Shown here: one piece after another, positions 30,372-40,851 of the stretch
Position numbering within the stretch: the stretch's first letter is position 1
Layout of the letters: each line of letters starts with the position of its first letter
Assembly: GCA_021399435.1 (NCBI GenBank)
Contig: JAJTUP010000052.1
Location: forward strand, 310,001 to 374,000
Direction of reading: 5' to 3'
Length of the DNA: 64,000 nt
Source: Diaporthe sp. PMI_573
Taxonomy: Eukaryota; Ascomycota; Sordariomycetes; Diaporthales; Diaporthaceae
Notes under the pieces: generated by a model
Databases searched by the model: none
The model's input: the letters and a program-made list of their open reading frames with translations, nothing else
What the model was told of the DNA's origin: nothing
Translations under genes and position numbers: made by a program

Positions 30372-32130
30372 GTATGTACACGGTTCAGCGAGGTGTCCAA
30401 CATGAGCGCCTTCCGGTCGCTGCCGATAACCGGCATCCAGTTGCACTCTTCCGTCCGATAAAGACGCGGAGCCTGCACCTGCATCATCCGAAGGATCTTG
30501 CGCGTTTGCGTGTTTTCAAAGTCGAACGACAGCCGAGGACCCTTGCGATTTTCCACAAAGGGGCCTGCCACGATGCTCCACCGATCGTCAAGTCTGAACT
30601 TGCGCAGGCAGTAGGAGCGAAATTTTCGTGATACGACCAAGCAGGTCTTCCACGTGTCGTAGTTGATAAAGTCTAGAATCCGGTCGTGCAGTTCAGACGG
30701 GAGGATGATTGGGAACTTGGACTCTGCGCCGCCGCTCGCGGCGACTTCGGAGGAGTTGACGAGCGGGAGAATGACTGACGACTTGGACGCTGCGCGGCGG
30801 CTCGCCGCGACTTCGAAGAAGTTGACGAGCGCCATGAGTCCAGGGAATTGATCTCGTAGTCTTTCCACGCTCCCCGTGCAGTTTGACCGCATGATGAGCT
30901 CGCCGCGCTGACGCTGGATATCCATGTTGGGCTTAAGTTCTGGCCGCTCGCGCGGATGTGTGCTCACACAATACTCCGCGAGCAGAGGCGAAAGATTGAC
31001 TGCTTTGCTCACTTCGACGAATGGCTCGTCGTCGTCAAAGAACACTTCCACAAAGGCCACTTTGAAAAGCGACAGGACGATTATCTGAAAACTCGCCCGC
31101 CCCTGTTTTATGCCCCAGGTAATGGCGTTCGTGATGGCCTCGCCATCTACCACTAATGTAAGGCTGACAAGCACGTCCTCGAGCCAGTACATCGTCTCCA
31201 TGGGCGATGCTCCTGGGGGGTCGCCCGGCCGATGAGACATAGAGCCAAACTCCAGCAACGGAGCGCAATCGCCTGCCCACTTTTCATCAAGCCATCCAGA
31301 GGACTTCGGAAGGTGGCTCGAGTTGCAGCCAAACCAGGCGCAACGTCGAGGGTTACACTGCTGAGGGGGGAAGGAATGGAATTTAGCCTGGCCAGATGCA
31401 ATTGAGACGAAGGCAAAGGCCAACTCTCGAAAAGGAAACGAGTCCGGGCTCCACTCCTTCCCAAATCGAATGATTGTGTTCTTGTATTCGATAAGCGTAT
31501 TGGCTAGAACGTGTGTAAGAAATACCTTTCGCGCGTCTGTGGTGTCGGTCTTTGGAGTTACCACGTCGAAGATATAACCGATCTCCTGGTTCCGTTTGGG
31601 GAGCTCTAAAGCCGGGGATGCTCTTCTGGGCAAATGTCGAGCGAGATGGTGGGCTTGTCTGGGTAGATGCTATCCGCGATCGCCCGGAGCCAGAGGTCGT
31701 CCTGGCACGGAATGTTTCCCAGCTGCCAGTGTATGCTGAAGTTCATCGTGAGAACCTCACGATCAAGGTCAATGATGTAGAAGTATTCGGCATCATGATC
31801 GTCCAGCCGCGGCAACTCTGATGGGAGCTCCTCGAACTCGTGAAACAGCGAATAGTCGGGCTTGGACCCGTCGCGGATCTCGTAGACGTGTTGATTGAGG
31901 ACGCGTTCCTTGGCCGCATACTCGGCTCGCATCGATTTGAGCCATTCTGCGGACAGTCAGAATAGCACATTGCATGGATGATTCAACGGCGTACTCTGAT
32001 ACTCCACTGGGTCGAGGGGAATGCTCGCGACAATTTTGGCGCCGAGACCCTCGAAGTAGCTGTCGTACTGGTTGTGCCGAATGTAGTAGCGCCCACGGAA
32101 TCGCACTATCTTGAGGCCTCGAGTTCCCAT
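30372..32130 (-). pseudogene. MGTRG-type F-box protein, frameshifted and truncated
   Basis: Minus-strand gene from ATG 32130 (MGTRGLKIVRFRGRYYIRHNQYD). A 56-bp intron (32002-31947, GTATCA...CGCAG with a CTGAC branch site) joins exon 1 in phase to a segment with YFYIIDLDREVLTM. Near 31625 the frame breaks: the reading DICPEEH stops at TAG while the continuation PALELPKRNQEIGYIFDVVTP is in another frame, as after a small deletion. The rest is open to about 30375 and includes an F-box-like segment (LPSELHDRILDFINYDTWKTCLVVS) near the C-terminus; F-box proteins present substrates to SCF ubiquitin ligases. A 66-bp in-frame duplication precedes the F-box. The gene is cut at 30372, where it meets the truncated plus-strand gene. 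Related to the intact MGTRN gene at 11.3 kb. Confidence 0.7.
30699..30830. repeat. 66-bp tandem duplication inside F-box gene
   Basis: Units 30699-30764 and 30765-30830 align without gaps and share the TTGACGAGC end. They are diverged, and the length is a multiple of three so the frame is kept. They encode two copies of a V-A-A-S-x-x-A-x-S-K segment. Confidence 0.8.
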
Positions 32131-32309
32131 TGCGATATGGGTGAAGATTGCGATGCTCCTCCGGGCCTTTCGTGATACGGTTCCTTTGCAGGTAGTTGAT
32201 GGAATGGCACGCCTAATAAATGTTGAGCGTTGCCACGGTACGCGCCGCGGGTCGTGCCGTGGTCCAACCGCGAAAAGCAAGCTCAGGCCATTGTGGCTCG
32301 TGCCTACGC

Positions 32310-32608
32310 AGTGATAGGATATCTCTCGATGGCGGATCGTCCCTGTCAAATTTGAAGTCTCCCAGCCACAGAGTGCTGTTTTTTCCCAGGTCCTCTTCGA
32401 TCTCGGCCAGAATTCTCTCCTGCGTTTCAGCATCAGGCTTGTTGTTGGGATTATATAGAGAACCAGAGATTCTGTTGAGTCGTTTCCGCAAGTACAGCTG
32501 CGCAGCGTAGCTGCATGCAACTTTATCTGAGAAGCCTAGTCTTTCTCGCATTACAATGAGATTCGGGTACGGCAGGATATGGTCAAGTGCAGACACTTCG
32601 TCAGGCAT
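32310..32608 (-). pseudogene. Fungal transcription-factor fragment
   Basis: The minus-strand frame reads LPYPNLIVMRERLGFSDKVAC, then YAAQLYLRKRLNRI and, after a polar loop, LWLGDFKFDRDDPPSRDIL. This order (helix, 'LRKRLN.I', 'W.GDF.FD..DPP..DIL') resembles the middle region of fungal Zn2Cys6 factors between linker and C-terminal helices. The frame loses resemblance at about 32310, and upstream (32610-32760) there are only weak traces. It is an internal fragment with no DNA-binding domain, next to the broken F-box gene on the same strand. Confidence 0.4.
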
Positions 32609-32769
32609 ACCGGCTTGTCCGATAGTCGGATCCGGCCATGTATTCCGACGACATGAGAAATCAGCAGGGACTCCGGCATGTCATTCCATGGGTAGGAGAT
32701 AACTTCACCCGCGACTGGCTTAGCAATTTGCTTCAATGATCGGTAGGGTTTTCGTGACAATCCCTATAT

Positions 32770-34613
32770 CGAAGGGTCAGGCCGGGGAGACCTAAGTCAA
32801 ATCATGTGGGTGTTGAAGACCCCAGAATTGAACTTCATATTAGCGCGCACGTCCGTGGATCCGTATCCTGCATTAGTCCTGTGCAAACGGGATTCGGAAC
32901 TTTTTGTTGGGTTTACCTGCTGTAACGCTCACCAGGGCCATTGAATCATACGAATGCTTGCGGAGGACAAATATTGGAGCATATGGCGATGATCATTAAT
33001 GTGCATCATGCTGTTCCTCTCTGAGGGAGGTCAGACATCTTAGGTACTGACAGGATGACTTCCGTATTCCATTCGATGGTGCCTTCTTGCAGGATCAGCG
33101 ACAATTAGTCAAACAGCCGAGCGGCTTGAGGCTGGGCTGGGCTGGCTGCATCATCCAGAGTGATGTTCCGATCACTCGACCCTGGTCCTATTCATTGGTT
33201 GCTCTACCATCACATTCAGTTAGAAAATATCAATGGCGTATCTCATAGCCACCATTCAAGTGGGCAGAATGCGTTCACATGGAATGCATGTGGTGCAATG
33301 GGCGGAGATGCGCGGAGAGGACCGATGGCAAGTTGTGTGGTTGGATGGGAGATTACATTTTCAAGACGCGTCCACGATGAAAGACAGGACAATATGTCCA
33401 TTGTTCCCCTCGATATCTTCCAAGTTGTAGCCTCGTTGCTGCACCTGACGGCACAAACAAACATGGATAGGTGGCTAAAGCATGTCGCACATTAGTGCTC
33501 AGCAGGACTATCCTGGCAGCAGACTGAGATGGTGATTCCTACATACACACCACAACAATTTACAATGCAATAGATATGAAGCCACTACCTCGCCATGGCA
33601 AAGTCGTGTATCCAATGGTACAGGCCCCGCATATCCCAATACCGCTGGTCGCTGGTGATCTACCTGTATGCAATAGCACTGAAAGATTCTAGTGTCAAAG
33701 CCTACAAAATCGATCCTCGCCAAGAAAACGGACTTGCGAACCGGCTTGTGCTGTCAAAGCAAAAGCGTGCTTGAGATGACTGTAGCCTGCTGATGCATGG
33801 TGCCTTGAACACGCGTGATCAATTCAATCGCCTATCGAGGAGCCATACCTGCTGATGGGATTTTAAAATGCCGATTATGCCAGGCAGCTTAGGGCCCTGT
33901 CAATGAAATGTTCAGCGCGTCTGTTCAGGATTATCAATAATCAGACCAGTAGCCATCGCCTCATGTAGTACCACCCCGTGCGGTATCGCACCGTCAACGT
34001 CTTAGCGGCTTTCGAGAATAGCGTCAAAAACACTAGATCACGTCAGTTAACGCCGGCACCCTATTGCTAAGATGAAGAGACGATGAACAGAGCTTCGAGA
34101 TGGCTGAAGGTTTTCCTGCATGCAGTAGCGCAGAATGACGCGAGTGTTGAAAACCACGAAATCGAATCTCGCATTAGCGCCCACAGCGCCAAGAAAATGG
34201 CTCGCGATCCGGCTTGTGCTGTCAAAGCGCGCTCAGGATGACTGCAGCCTGCTTATGCATGGTAAGCGTCACTCGGACGAGCATAATTGCTCTCACCTCT
34301 CACCAGATGAAACGGCGTATCTTAATACATGAGAGTTCGTCCAATGTCGTGCTGATCCATTTTGCCCCTCCGCGGAATGACGAAAACCTCCATGCCTTTA
34401 TCCAGATTCTGTCCGAGCGTGAGGGGCTATAGGACACAGGAAGTGGATGCAGTCTGATCGTTTGGAGGTTTAAAGTGGTAAATTCCCCGCAATACGAACA
34501 CTATAGTACACCCTACCGCCACACGCCTGTCAAAATATGACCATGACCATGCGGTAGCGACCCAGGTCGCCAAGACATTGATCCATCTTACATGTTCATC
34601 TCAGAACCGTGAT
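32770..34613. other. Gene-poor region with a diverged repeat family
   Basis: No gene is supported. Related blocks occur three times: around 32817-32870, 33700-33800 and 34145-34262. The last two share GGCTTGTGCTGTCAAAGC and a following GCCTGCT-ATGCATGGT block; the first and third share an 'ATTAGCGC' block. These look like old copies of a small dispersed repeat. Confidence 0.45.
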
Positions 34614-35033
34614 TCACATATGGAGAGTGGCTATGAACAAAACCAATCCCGATACGACGGCTACCCAGGCAATAAGTCCCGTTATAGACATCCTAGGCGT
34701 CTCATTGCCTACTGCTCTGTGATACTCTGGCTCCGTAAAAGCTGCTGCGACCTGAAACTCAAGCCCTTGTACCTCGAACAGACAGTCCAAAAGTTCTCGG
34801 ATGCAGCGATCGGCCATCTTGCGGTCTCCAATCTTCATGACATCGTCATGCATATCCTTCCAGATTTCAACACATTCTCTGACTTTGTCAATAAAAATCG
34901 CTTTGGCGTTCACTGTGATGATTTCGGTTTAGAACATTCGCTCACTGCCTACAAATTTTCTTCCATGAGCTTTGTAAAGCGAGGCCAACGATCTGAATAT
35001 GAACGTACTTGTAGCATCAGCAGAAATGGCCAT
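34614..35033 (-). CDS. Small tail-anchored protein, doubtful
   Basis: ATG at 35033 opens a frame that meets a TAA at about 34928 and continues in the same frame to 34614. The last 25 residues (SITGLIAWVAVVSGLVLFIATLHM) form one clear membrane helix at the extreme C-terminus, as in tail-anchored proteins; the rest is helical and charged. A GTGAGC...CTAAAC...CACAG segment of only 33 nt spans the TAA and would restore the frame if removed. That is shorter than normal fungal introns, so this may instead be a pseudogene. No family recognised. Confidence 0.3.
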
Positions 35034-36682
35034 CTCACTATCAGTTGCCGATATAGCGACGCCGTCCTCCGGTATGACCATCGCGACTCACCGCCGCTAC
35101 CGAAGCAGGCTGAGAGAAACCTCGGCCAGTATCGTGATTGAATAGTTGAAGGTTGTGGGGTATGCTAAATGAAAGAGCTTGTTGAAATAAGGCGAGGAAA
35201 TGTTTCGGAACAGGTATTGTCTGTCTCCCAAATATTGCAAATCCTAGCATGGCATCGATGACAAAGGATCTCAATGGTAATTGGCCTCCACAATCAATCG
35301 GTCGTTCTTTGACGTTCTATGAAGTTCCTTCTTGCCCAGTCAACTTTTCATCAAGCAAACGCGAGTTCTGTCAAGTTCCACCACAGATGCATATGCCCTG
35401 ACCTGCCGGTTACCGTCCGCCTGCCCAGAGGGGAGAGGGTGGGGTGGAGGGCCCCGAGATCGTATTGATAAATTCTTGACCAGCCGCACGCTTAAGCAAA
35501 GCCGATTCTGTCCTCCAAATCCTTTCGTTCTGATGGAAAAGCTGTACTTTACTTGAAACGCCGACAACAGGATCGTAATTATACACACTATGTAATCGAG
35601 TTGCATGATCTTAAGCATTCGGAAGGAATGAACCCACCCCAGACTGTGCTCATATTTTACAAGCAAGTAGCAGACCACCCCGTTGACTCGACAGCAAGGC
35701 CCCGGGCACAACCAAACATTGTGCTACATCATCTTGTGAGTGGTGTAGCGTTTGGCGGACGTCATCGCGCATTGTTTTTATTTGGACAGTCAACGGATGC
35801 TTTGAGGCGCTGCTCCCGTGCGACTGGAACTGTATTGGAATGCAAGCTCCGCGCACGAGCTCAGTTAAGACAAATGCACCCTGCGCAGCACACGCGGCCG
35901 GGCAAAGCAGTGCAACTACAAAAGGACAATCAAGGGCGGGACGGGGTAATTGCGCTGCATATCCGTTGCGCTTGGCTGCATGCACTCCACCTGTGACACC
36001 ACGGTTCCTGCCAGTGAGTCACTTATCTGCCAATAGTCTCAATTAATCCTGCTTTTATCGATCATTTGTAGTGGTCAGAGTAGTATGGGCGCGTGGTACA
36101 ACGCTAATACCAGGGCGCACAAGGCCACAATCAGGCCACAAAAGAAAGCAAGTGCGACCCATCTCTCCTCCCACCAGGATCCTTCGACGGCAACGGCAGC
36201 AACCGTCGCCTTTTCTGCGAGCTGTCGGGGCCAAGAGGTCTGATCAATTCTGACTTGCTCTGTATCTGTGTACAAAGGTTGCATCACAAACCTCCGCGGA
36301 TGCGCGTATCCGCACTACTGCAGAAGGAACGGGCGTGTGACTGCATCTGTTCCCAACGCACCCCGACGTCGTCAGAAAGCCTTGAATTTCAGATTGTTGC
36401 AGCCCTTTGGATTGACCAATATACCAGCATTATTCTAAGAAATAATTAACTATATTCTATGCAAATACCTGGACATTATTGTAAAGTGCACAATAAAGAG
36501 GATAGGCGGTATGTATGATGCACAACATCGCCCCCTCCCCTTGGTCCGTGTGTTTTATCTAACATTATTCGCAGATACTTTATATATGGTCAAAGGCCCC
36601 CAGGCTGATACCTGAGAAACTTGAAACATTCCTGGAATTTCGCGTTATCTTCCAGGCAGACGTTAACGATTGGTGTCACATC
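35034..36682. other. Intergenic with minor ORFs
   Basis: A 70-codon minus-strand frame at 36075-36287 ends in a strong membrane helix (VALAFFCGLIVALCALVLALY) but has no other support. GTGAGT at 36013 and TTGTAG at 36070 mark an intron-like segment on the plus strand. No gene model can be completed. Confidence 0.3.
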
Positions 36683-36690
36683 CACGGGGC
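36683..36690. repeat. Target-site duplication, left
   Basis: CACGGGGC, identical to 39594-39601, directly flanks the left end of hAT-2. Eight bp is the diagnostic hAT duplication length. Confidence 0.9.
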
Positions 36691-39593
36691 CAGGGTAGGG
36701 AATCAATCCATCCACGTCAATATCCGACTTTGTGGATTGAATTGACGGCTTACTCAGCAGGGTGCTCGTGGATTGATGTCCACGAGGCTATCTGTGGATT
36801 GATGTCCATAATATTGAACCCGTGGAAGACCCCTGTCACATTAACTCGGATTTCCTAATCGGGCAATTCGGGAACCTATCGCCGAAATTTCGATTGCCTC
36901 ACTCCTGCTGCTCCTCCAAACAAGCCCGTCCAACAGCCTCCTCCAACGCTGTATCGTCAAGCAGTATGCTATCGACATCTTCGATAATGCCTGCGCGTAA
37001 CCAAGATCGCAGCGTTTGGATTAGTCCAATCGTGCCAGCGTCTAAGCGGTTTCGGAGGGGCGTGACCATCAACCCGGTGGCAGAGAACAGTCTCTCACAC
37101 TCCGAGCTCATGGCCGGCACTGTCATGACGTCAAGAGCCATTCGAGATAGTCTCGGGTACTCAAACCTCTTGAGGATCCAATACTCAACTGGGTCTGCGA
37201 CGTCCTTGTCACTCCCAGACACACTGGCCTGCCAGCGGATAGATTCATCCGCTTGAGCAGCGGAGGGTTGGCTTTGACGGTATCGATTACGATACCGATC
37301 AAAGGAGGACAAGGTCGTCTTTCGCCTCTTCACAACCGGACCCTCAGGAGACGTGACCGTGATCTGTAGGTCCCTGTATTCCGTCTCCCAAAGACGTTGC
37401 ACGATATCCTTCGCTTCATCGACCCAACCCGGATGCTGTTGACCCCAAACCTCGTCGAAATAGTCCCATCGCAGGCTAGGGTGCAAGGCGGCGGCGGCGT
37501 AGTATGCTGGCGAGTCCCTCAAAGTATTGTAATATTTATCAAGCTTCTTCCAGCCAAGGTTGATATTAACACTGAATTGCTCCGGCTCAGGATGCCTCTC
37601 AATATGCGATTTTGCATCCTCAAGCCTCCCAAGTAGGAATTCGAACGCCTCCAGCACATCAGTCATAGAGCCAAAGGTTTCTCTAACTCCAGACGATCGA
37701 TATCGCGACTGTCCGTCTCCCTGAAGTACTTGCACAACCACGTGGAAATCGGAGAGGATCTCATCAAACGTCCTCAGCACCGCCCAATCGCTCTCGTTGA
37801 TAAAGCTCGACTCCTCGAGGCAGGGAGGAAACTTCTGTCCTCCCTCACCTTTCCCAGCGTCTCGGAATAGTCTCTTGGCTTTGGCGATGAATTCTTCGTA
37901 GAAGGGCTGCAATCGAAGCATTCGTTTCATCATGTAGTATTGGGATAACCATCTAGTATCGTTGTCAAGGACAACGTCAACTGGCCGTTGCTTTCCACCT
38001 TCCGAATCGCCAGAAGCTGTAAATGAGTCTTGTTGCAGCTGACGAAGCAACTGAGTCAGTAAGTCGGACCGATGGACCCAAACGACGAAGTTATGCGCTT
38101 TCCCAACAGGGCCCTTCCGCATCCAATCGTCATGGGTTGCTCTCGCCAAAGGCTCCCCCTTGACGAGAGATTTCTCAAACGCATCAACATCCTTTCCAAA
38201 GAGAAGGGATTTAACAACAAGGTTAAGGATGTGTCCTATGCATCGAACGCGTCGTTGAATCGGGTCGAACTTCAGCTCTTCTGCAATCTCTGACATTGCC
38301 GTTTCATTATTTGCTGCGTTATCGAGAGTGAAGTAACCGACCTTGTCCTCGATGCCAAACGACCTGATGATCTCGAGGATCTCGGCGGCAATGTTCTCGC
38401 CAGTATGTCGCTCTACCAGCTCCGGAATGCCGAGCACAACTTTTTGGAGCTGATTCTCGTGGTCTCTGAAGACAGCCGTCACGCCATATAACGCGTGACG
38501 ATTCCTAGTCCTTGCGCCGTCAAAGGCAATGTGGATCTGACCCGGCGACCTCTTCAAGACCCGTTGGACTGTGCTATGACATCGCTCGAATTGTTGCACC
38601 GCCAGTCTGTGCACAGTCTTCGCCGTAATGTGCGCACTCGTAACCTTGACCGCCGGATTGAGGTATTCGAATATCTGTTGCAATCTAGGGTGTTCAACCT
38701 GCTTGAACGATTGCTGGCTTTCAACTATCCAGTTGACAATGAGCTTCTGGAACTCTCCTCGATCGAAGCGTTTGATCAAGCTATTGGCCAGCGCTTGATC
38801 CTTTGGATCAGAACGTTTGAGGCTCATGAAGTCCGAAATAGAAGCAAGCATCCTCTTGCCTCCTTTCTTCTCTGACGGTGTTGATCGTCGTCCTGATGGA
38901 TCCCAGTAGCCGTGAACTTTCCAGAGGTGGAGTTCAGCGTTTTGGGTGCCTTTGGATTCGTATGACTGCGGCGTGAGGGTCTTCTGGCGCACACATGGCA
39001 TACAGATCCATCGTCGGGATGTTTTGGATTGAATCTCGACTCCGTAATTCCATACCCATGATAGGGTATCTTTGCTGCGCTCGCCCAGCGTGAATCCCTT
39101 CCAGACGCGGAAGATCCTCCGCTCCTCATCACTTGTTGGTGCCCAAGTAGAAGGCTGGCGGACTTCGGGGTCTGGATCCAGAGCAGGCCGAGGGACCTCG
39201 GCATGCCCCTCGTTGTTGGTCGGTAGCTTAGAGTCAAAAGGGAAGTCCGCCATCTCGAGATTGAAGGTTCACGGACTGTATGAATCGAGTAAATGAGGAG
39301 ACATTTTGGGCTCAGGCGCTATAACGCGTTACGACGCGTCAGAACGCGTCCGAGGTATTGCCTGATCAGATCTGTTAGTGGTTGCGCAGAGATATGTAGC
39401 AAATATTAACGAAATATATCAGGGCACCCATACCCATGACTAGCGTCCACGTCAATCCACATCTCAATCCACGAGCCCCCAACGGTGGATGGATTGATTA
39501 CATAACAACAGGTCTCGTGGATTGACGTTGACGTGGATTGAAGTCAACATATTGATCAATACCGTGGAAGTCGTGGATTGATTCCCCACCCTG
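36691..39593 (-). mobile_element. Complete hAT transposon (hAT-2), 2903 bp
   Basis: Bounded by terminal inverted repeats CAGGGTAGGGAATCAATCC (left) and the inverse of CAGGGTGGGGAATCAATCC (right), one mismatch in the first 19 bp. It is flanked by a perfect 8-bp duplication CACGGGGC. Within about 200 bp of each end the motif GTGGATTGA, or its complement, recurs several times (for example 36732, 36767 and 36795 on the left; 39471-39580 on the right), as expected for subterminal transposase-binding sites. The single gene inside is the intact transposase on the minus strand. Everything needed for autonomous movement appears present. Confidence 0.93.
36899..39253 (-). CDS. hAT transposase, intact, 784 aa
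   Basis: Uninterrupted 784-residue transposase inside hAT-2. A BED-type zinc finger lies at residues about 64-114 (C84-x2-C87 ... H109-x4-H114, preceded by SWVWNYG). The RNase-H-like catalytic fold has IAFDGARTRN (D245) and TLDNAANNET (D311), the RCIGHILNL segment after that, and C-terminal MSSECERLFSATG with the third acidic residue (E718/E720) inside the hAT dimerisation domain. A helical insertion domain sits between, as in Hermes-type enzymes. There is a single exon, no stops and no frameshift, and the length is normal for fungal hATs. It would act in the nucleus, bind the terminal and subterminal repeats and cut by hairpin formation on the flanking DNA. The integrity contrasts with the other hAT copies in this window and suggests recent arrival. 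Confidence 0.93.
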   Translation of the reverse strand: MADFPFDSKLPTNNEGHAEVPRPALDPDPEVRQPSTWAPTSDEERRIFRVWKGFTLGERSKDTLSWVWNYGVEIQSKTSRRWICMPCVRQKTLTPQSYESKGTQNAELHLWKVHGYWDPSGRRSTPSEKKGGKRMLASISDFMSLKRSDPKDQALANSLIKRFDRGEFQKLIVNWIVESQQSFKQVEHPRLQQIFEYLNPAVKVTSAHITAKTVHRLAVQQFERCHSTVQRVLKRSPGQIHIAFDGARTRNRHALYGVTAVFRDHENQLQKVVLGIPELVERHTGENIAAEILEIIRSFGIEDKVGYFTLDNAANNETAMSEIAEELKFDPIQRRVRCIGHILNLVVKSLLFGKDVDAFEKSLVKGEPLARATHDDWMRKGPVGKAHNFVVWVHRSDLLTQLLRQLQQDSFTASGDSEGGKQRPVDVVLDNDTRWLSQYYMMKRMLRLQPFYEEFIAKAKRLFRDAGKGEGGQKFPPCLEESSFINESDWAVLRTFDEILSDFHVVVQVLQGDGQSRYRSSGVRETFGSMTDVLEAFEFLLGRLEDAKSHIERHPEPEQFSVNINLGWKKLDKYYNTLRDSPAYYAAAALHPSLRWDYFDEVWGQQHPGWVDEAKDIVQRLWETEYRDLQITVTSPEGPVVKRRKTTLSSFDRYRNRYRQSQPSAAQADESIRWQASVSGSDKDVADPVEYWILKRFEYPRLSRMALDVMTVPAMSSECERLFSATGLMVTPLRNRLDAGTIGLIQTLRSWLRAGIIEDVDSILLDDTALEEAVGRACLEEQQE

Positions 39594-39601
39594 CACGGGG
39601 C
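39594..39601. repeat. Target-site duplication, right
   Basis: CACGGGGC, the exact partner of 36683-36690. Confidence 0.9.
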
Positions 39602-40851
39602 TGGCCGGGCATATGATTTAGTCGAAGATAGGGCCTTGTCCAACCTTCAACCAATTGACCAATTGACCAATCAACCAAACACCAATCAACCAGATCAGCC
39701 CATGGCTCATACTGTTTGTCAAGGCCCTACCAGAAATACGAGGTAGCGGAGGGAAGAAGGCGGGTCTACACACAGTTCTCAGTTCTTCCAGAGAAAATGA
39801 GTCAACTGGTCGACTACTGTACGGAACATACAGTACTGTACATGCTGTAGTAAGTGCCATGAATAATCAATATGGCCTGCCCCTTCTTCACCCTACGCCC
39901 TTGCTTCGAAACCAACCCTAGCCAAGACAAAGCACAAAGAATCACCCTGGATAATTGCTCTACAGCCTCGCGACGACTTCCACCACGAACAATGGCTGAT
40001 TGAGTTTGGTCACTTCTTTCGTTTCTGTCAAACGCGGCTCGCGAAGCCTACTCGAGCCCTTCCGCAGAACAACATAATTCTTGCTTTGGCAACACTATAC
40101 CGTCACCCTCACGCACTTCATCCAACATGCTCCTCTCACGAACCAAAAGGGTTCCGTCCTTGTTGGTTCTGGCAGCGGATGCAACTGGGGGGAAGGGCGA
40201 TACACTCGATCCATGCGTCACGTTTACTCTGCCGAGTACAGGTTGTAAGGCGCGTACTCATGTAGACCAGGATTATAAACTGACACCGAGCAGCGACCGA
40301 CCTTCCTGCGCCTAATTTGGACCTCACCGTCACTTATGTTGCGCAACAGCCACCGCCGCGCGTTTATTACACTCATTTGCATTCCACTGACTTTATGGCT
40401 AATAACCTCTGGAATCGTACGGATTCGAGTCGGTGTTCGCTTGTCTAGCTTTTGCGCCAGGCAACCCTGTCTCGTTGCCGCAGTTATACGAGACTTCAAT
40501 TGATTGATCTGCCCGAACATAAAAAGGCGCGTTTACGCAACTTATTCACAATGTGTTTGACCCGATCAAAATACATTTACCTCATCTTGCGTCCGCTACA
40601 CGGATTGTGTGACTCCTCGCATGAGATTAAAAGAGTGTGGGTGGTTTGAATTACTACGGTAAAGACTGTGTTCCGGAACCATGCAGACTACCTCGCAATA
40701 GAAATCGTTAAATACGAGGAGAAAGCCCAAGGAGGAGAAAGGAAGAAAAAAAGCATCAAAGAATGAAATATCGATATCAGGGACATGGGCGAATCAAGAA
40801 CACAAAATGTGATGAAATAAGGGCACATTAGAGCGCACCCACATCTCACCA
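39602..40851. other. Intergenic, no gene seen
   Basis: Short frames only. A tandem CAATTGACC/CCAATCAACC-type run at about 39645-39695 and a TACAGTACTGTA palindrome at about 39830-39842 are the only structures noted. Confidence 0.4.
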
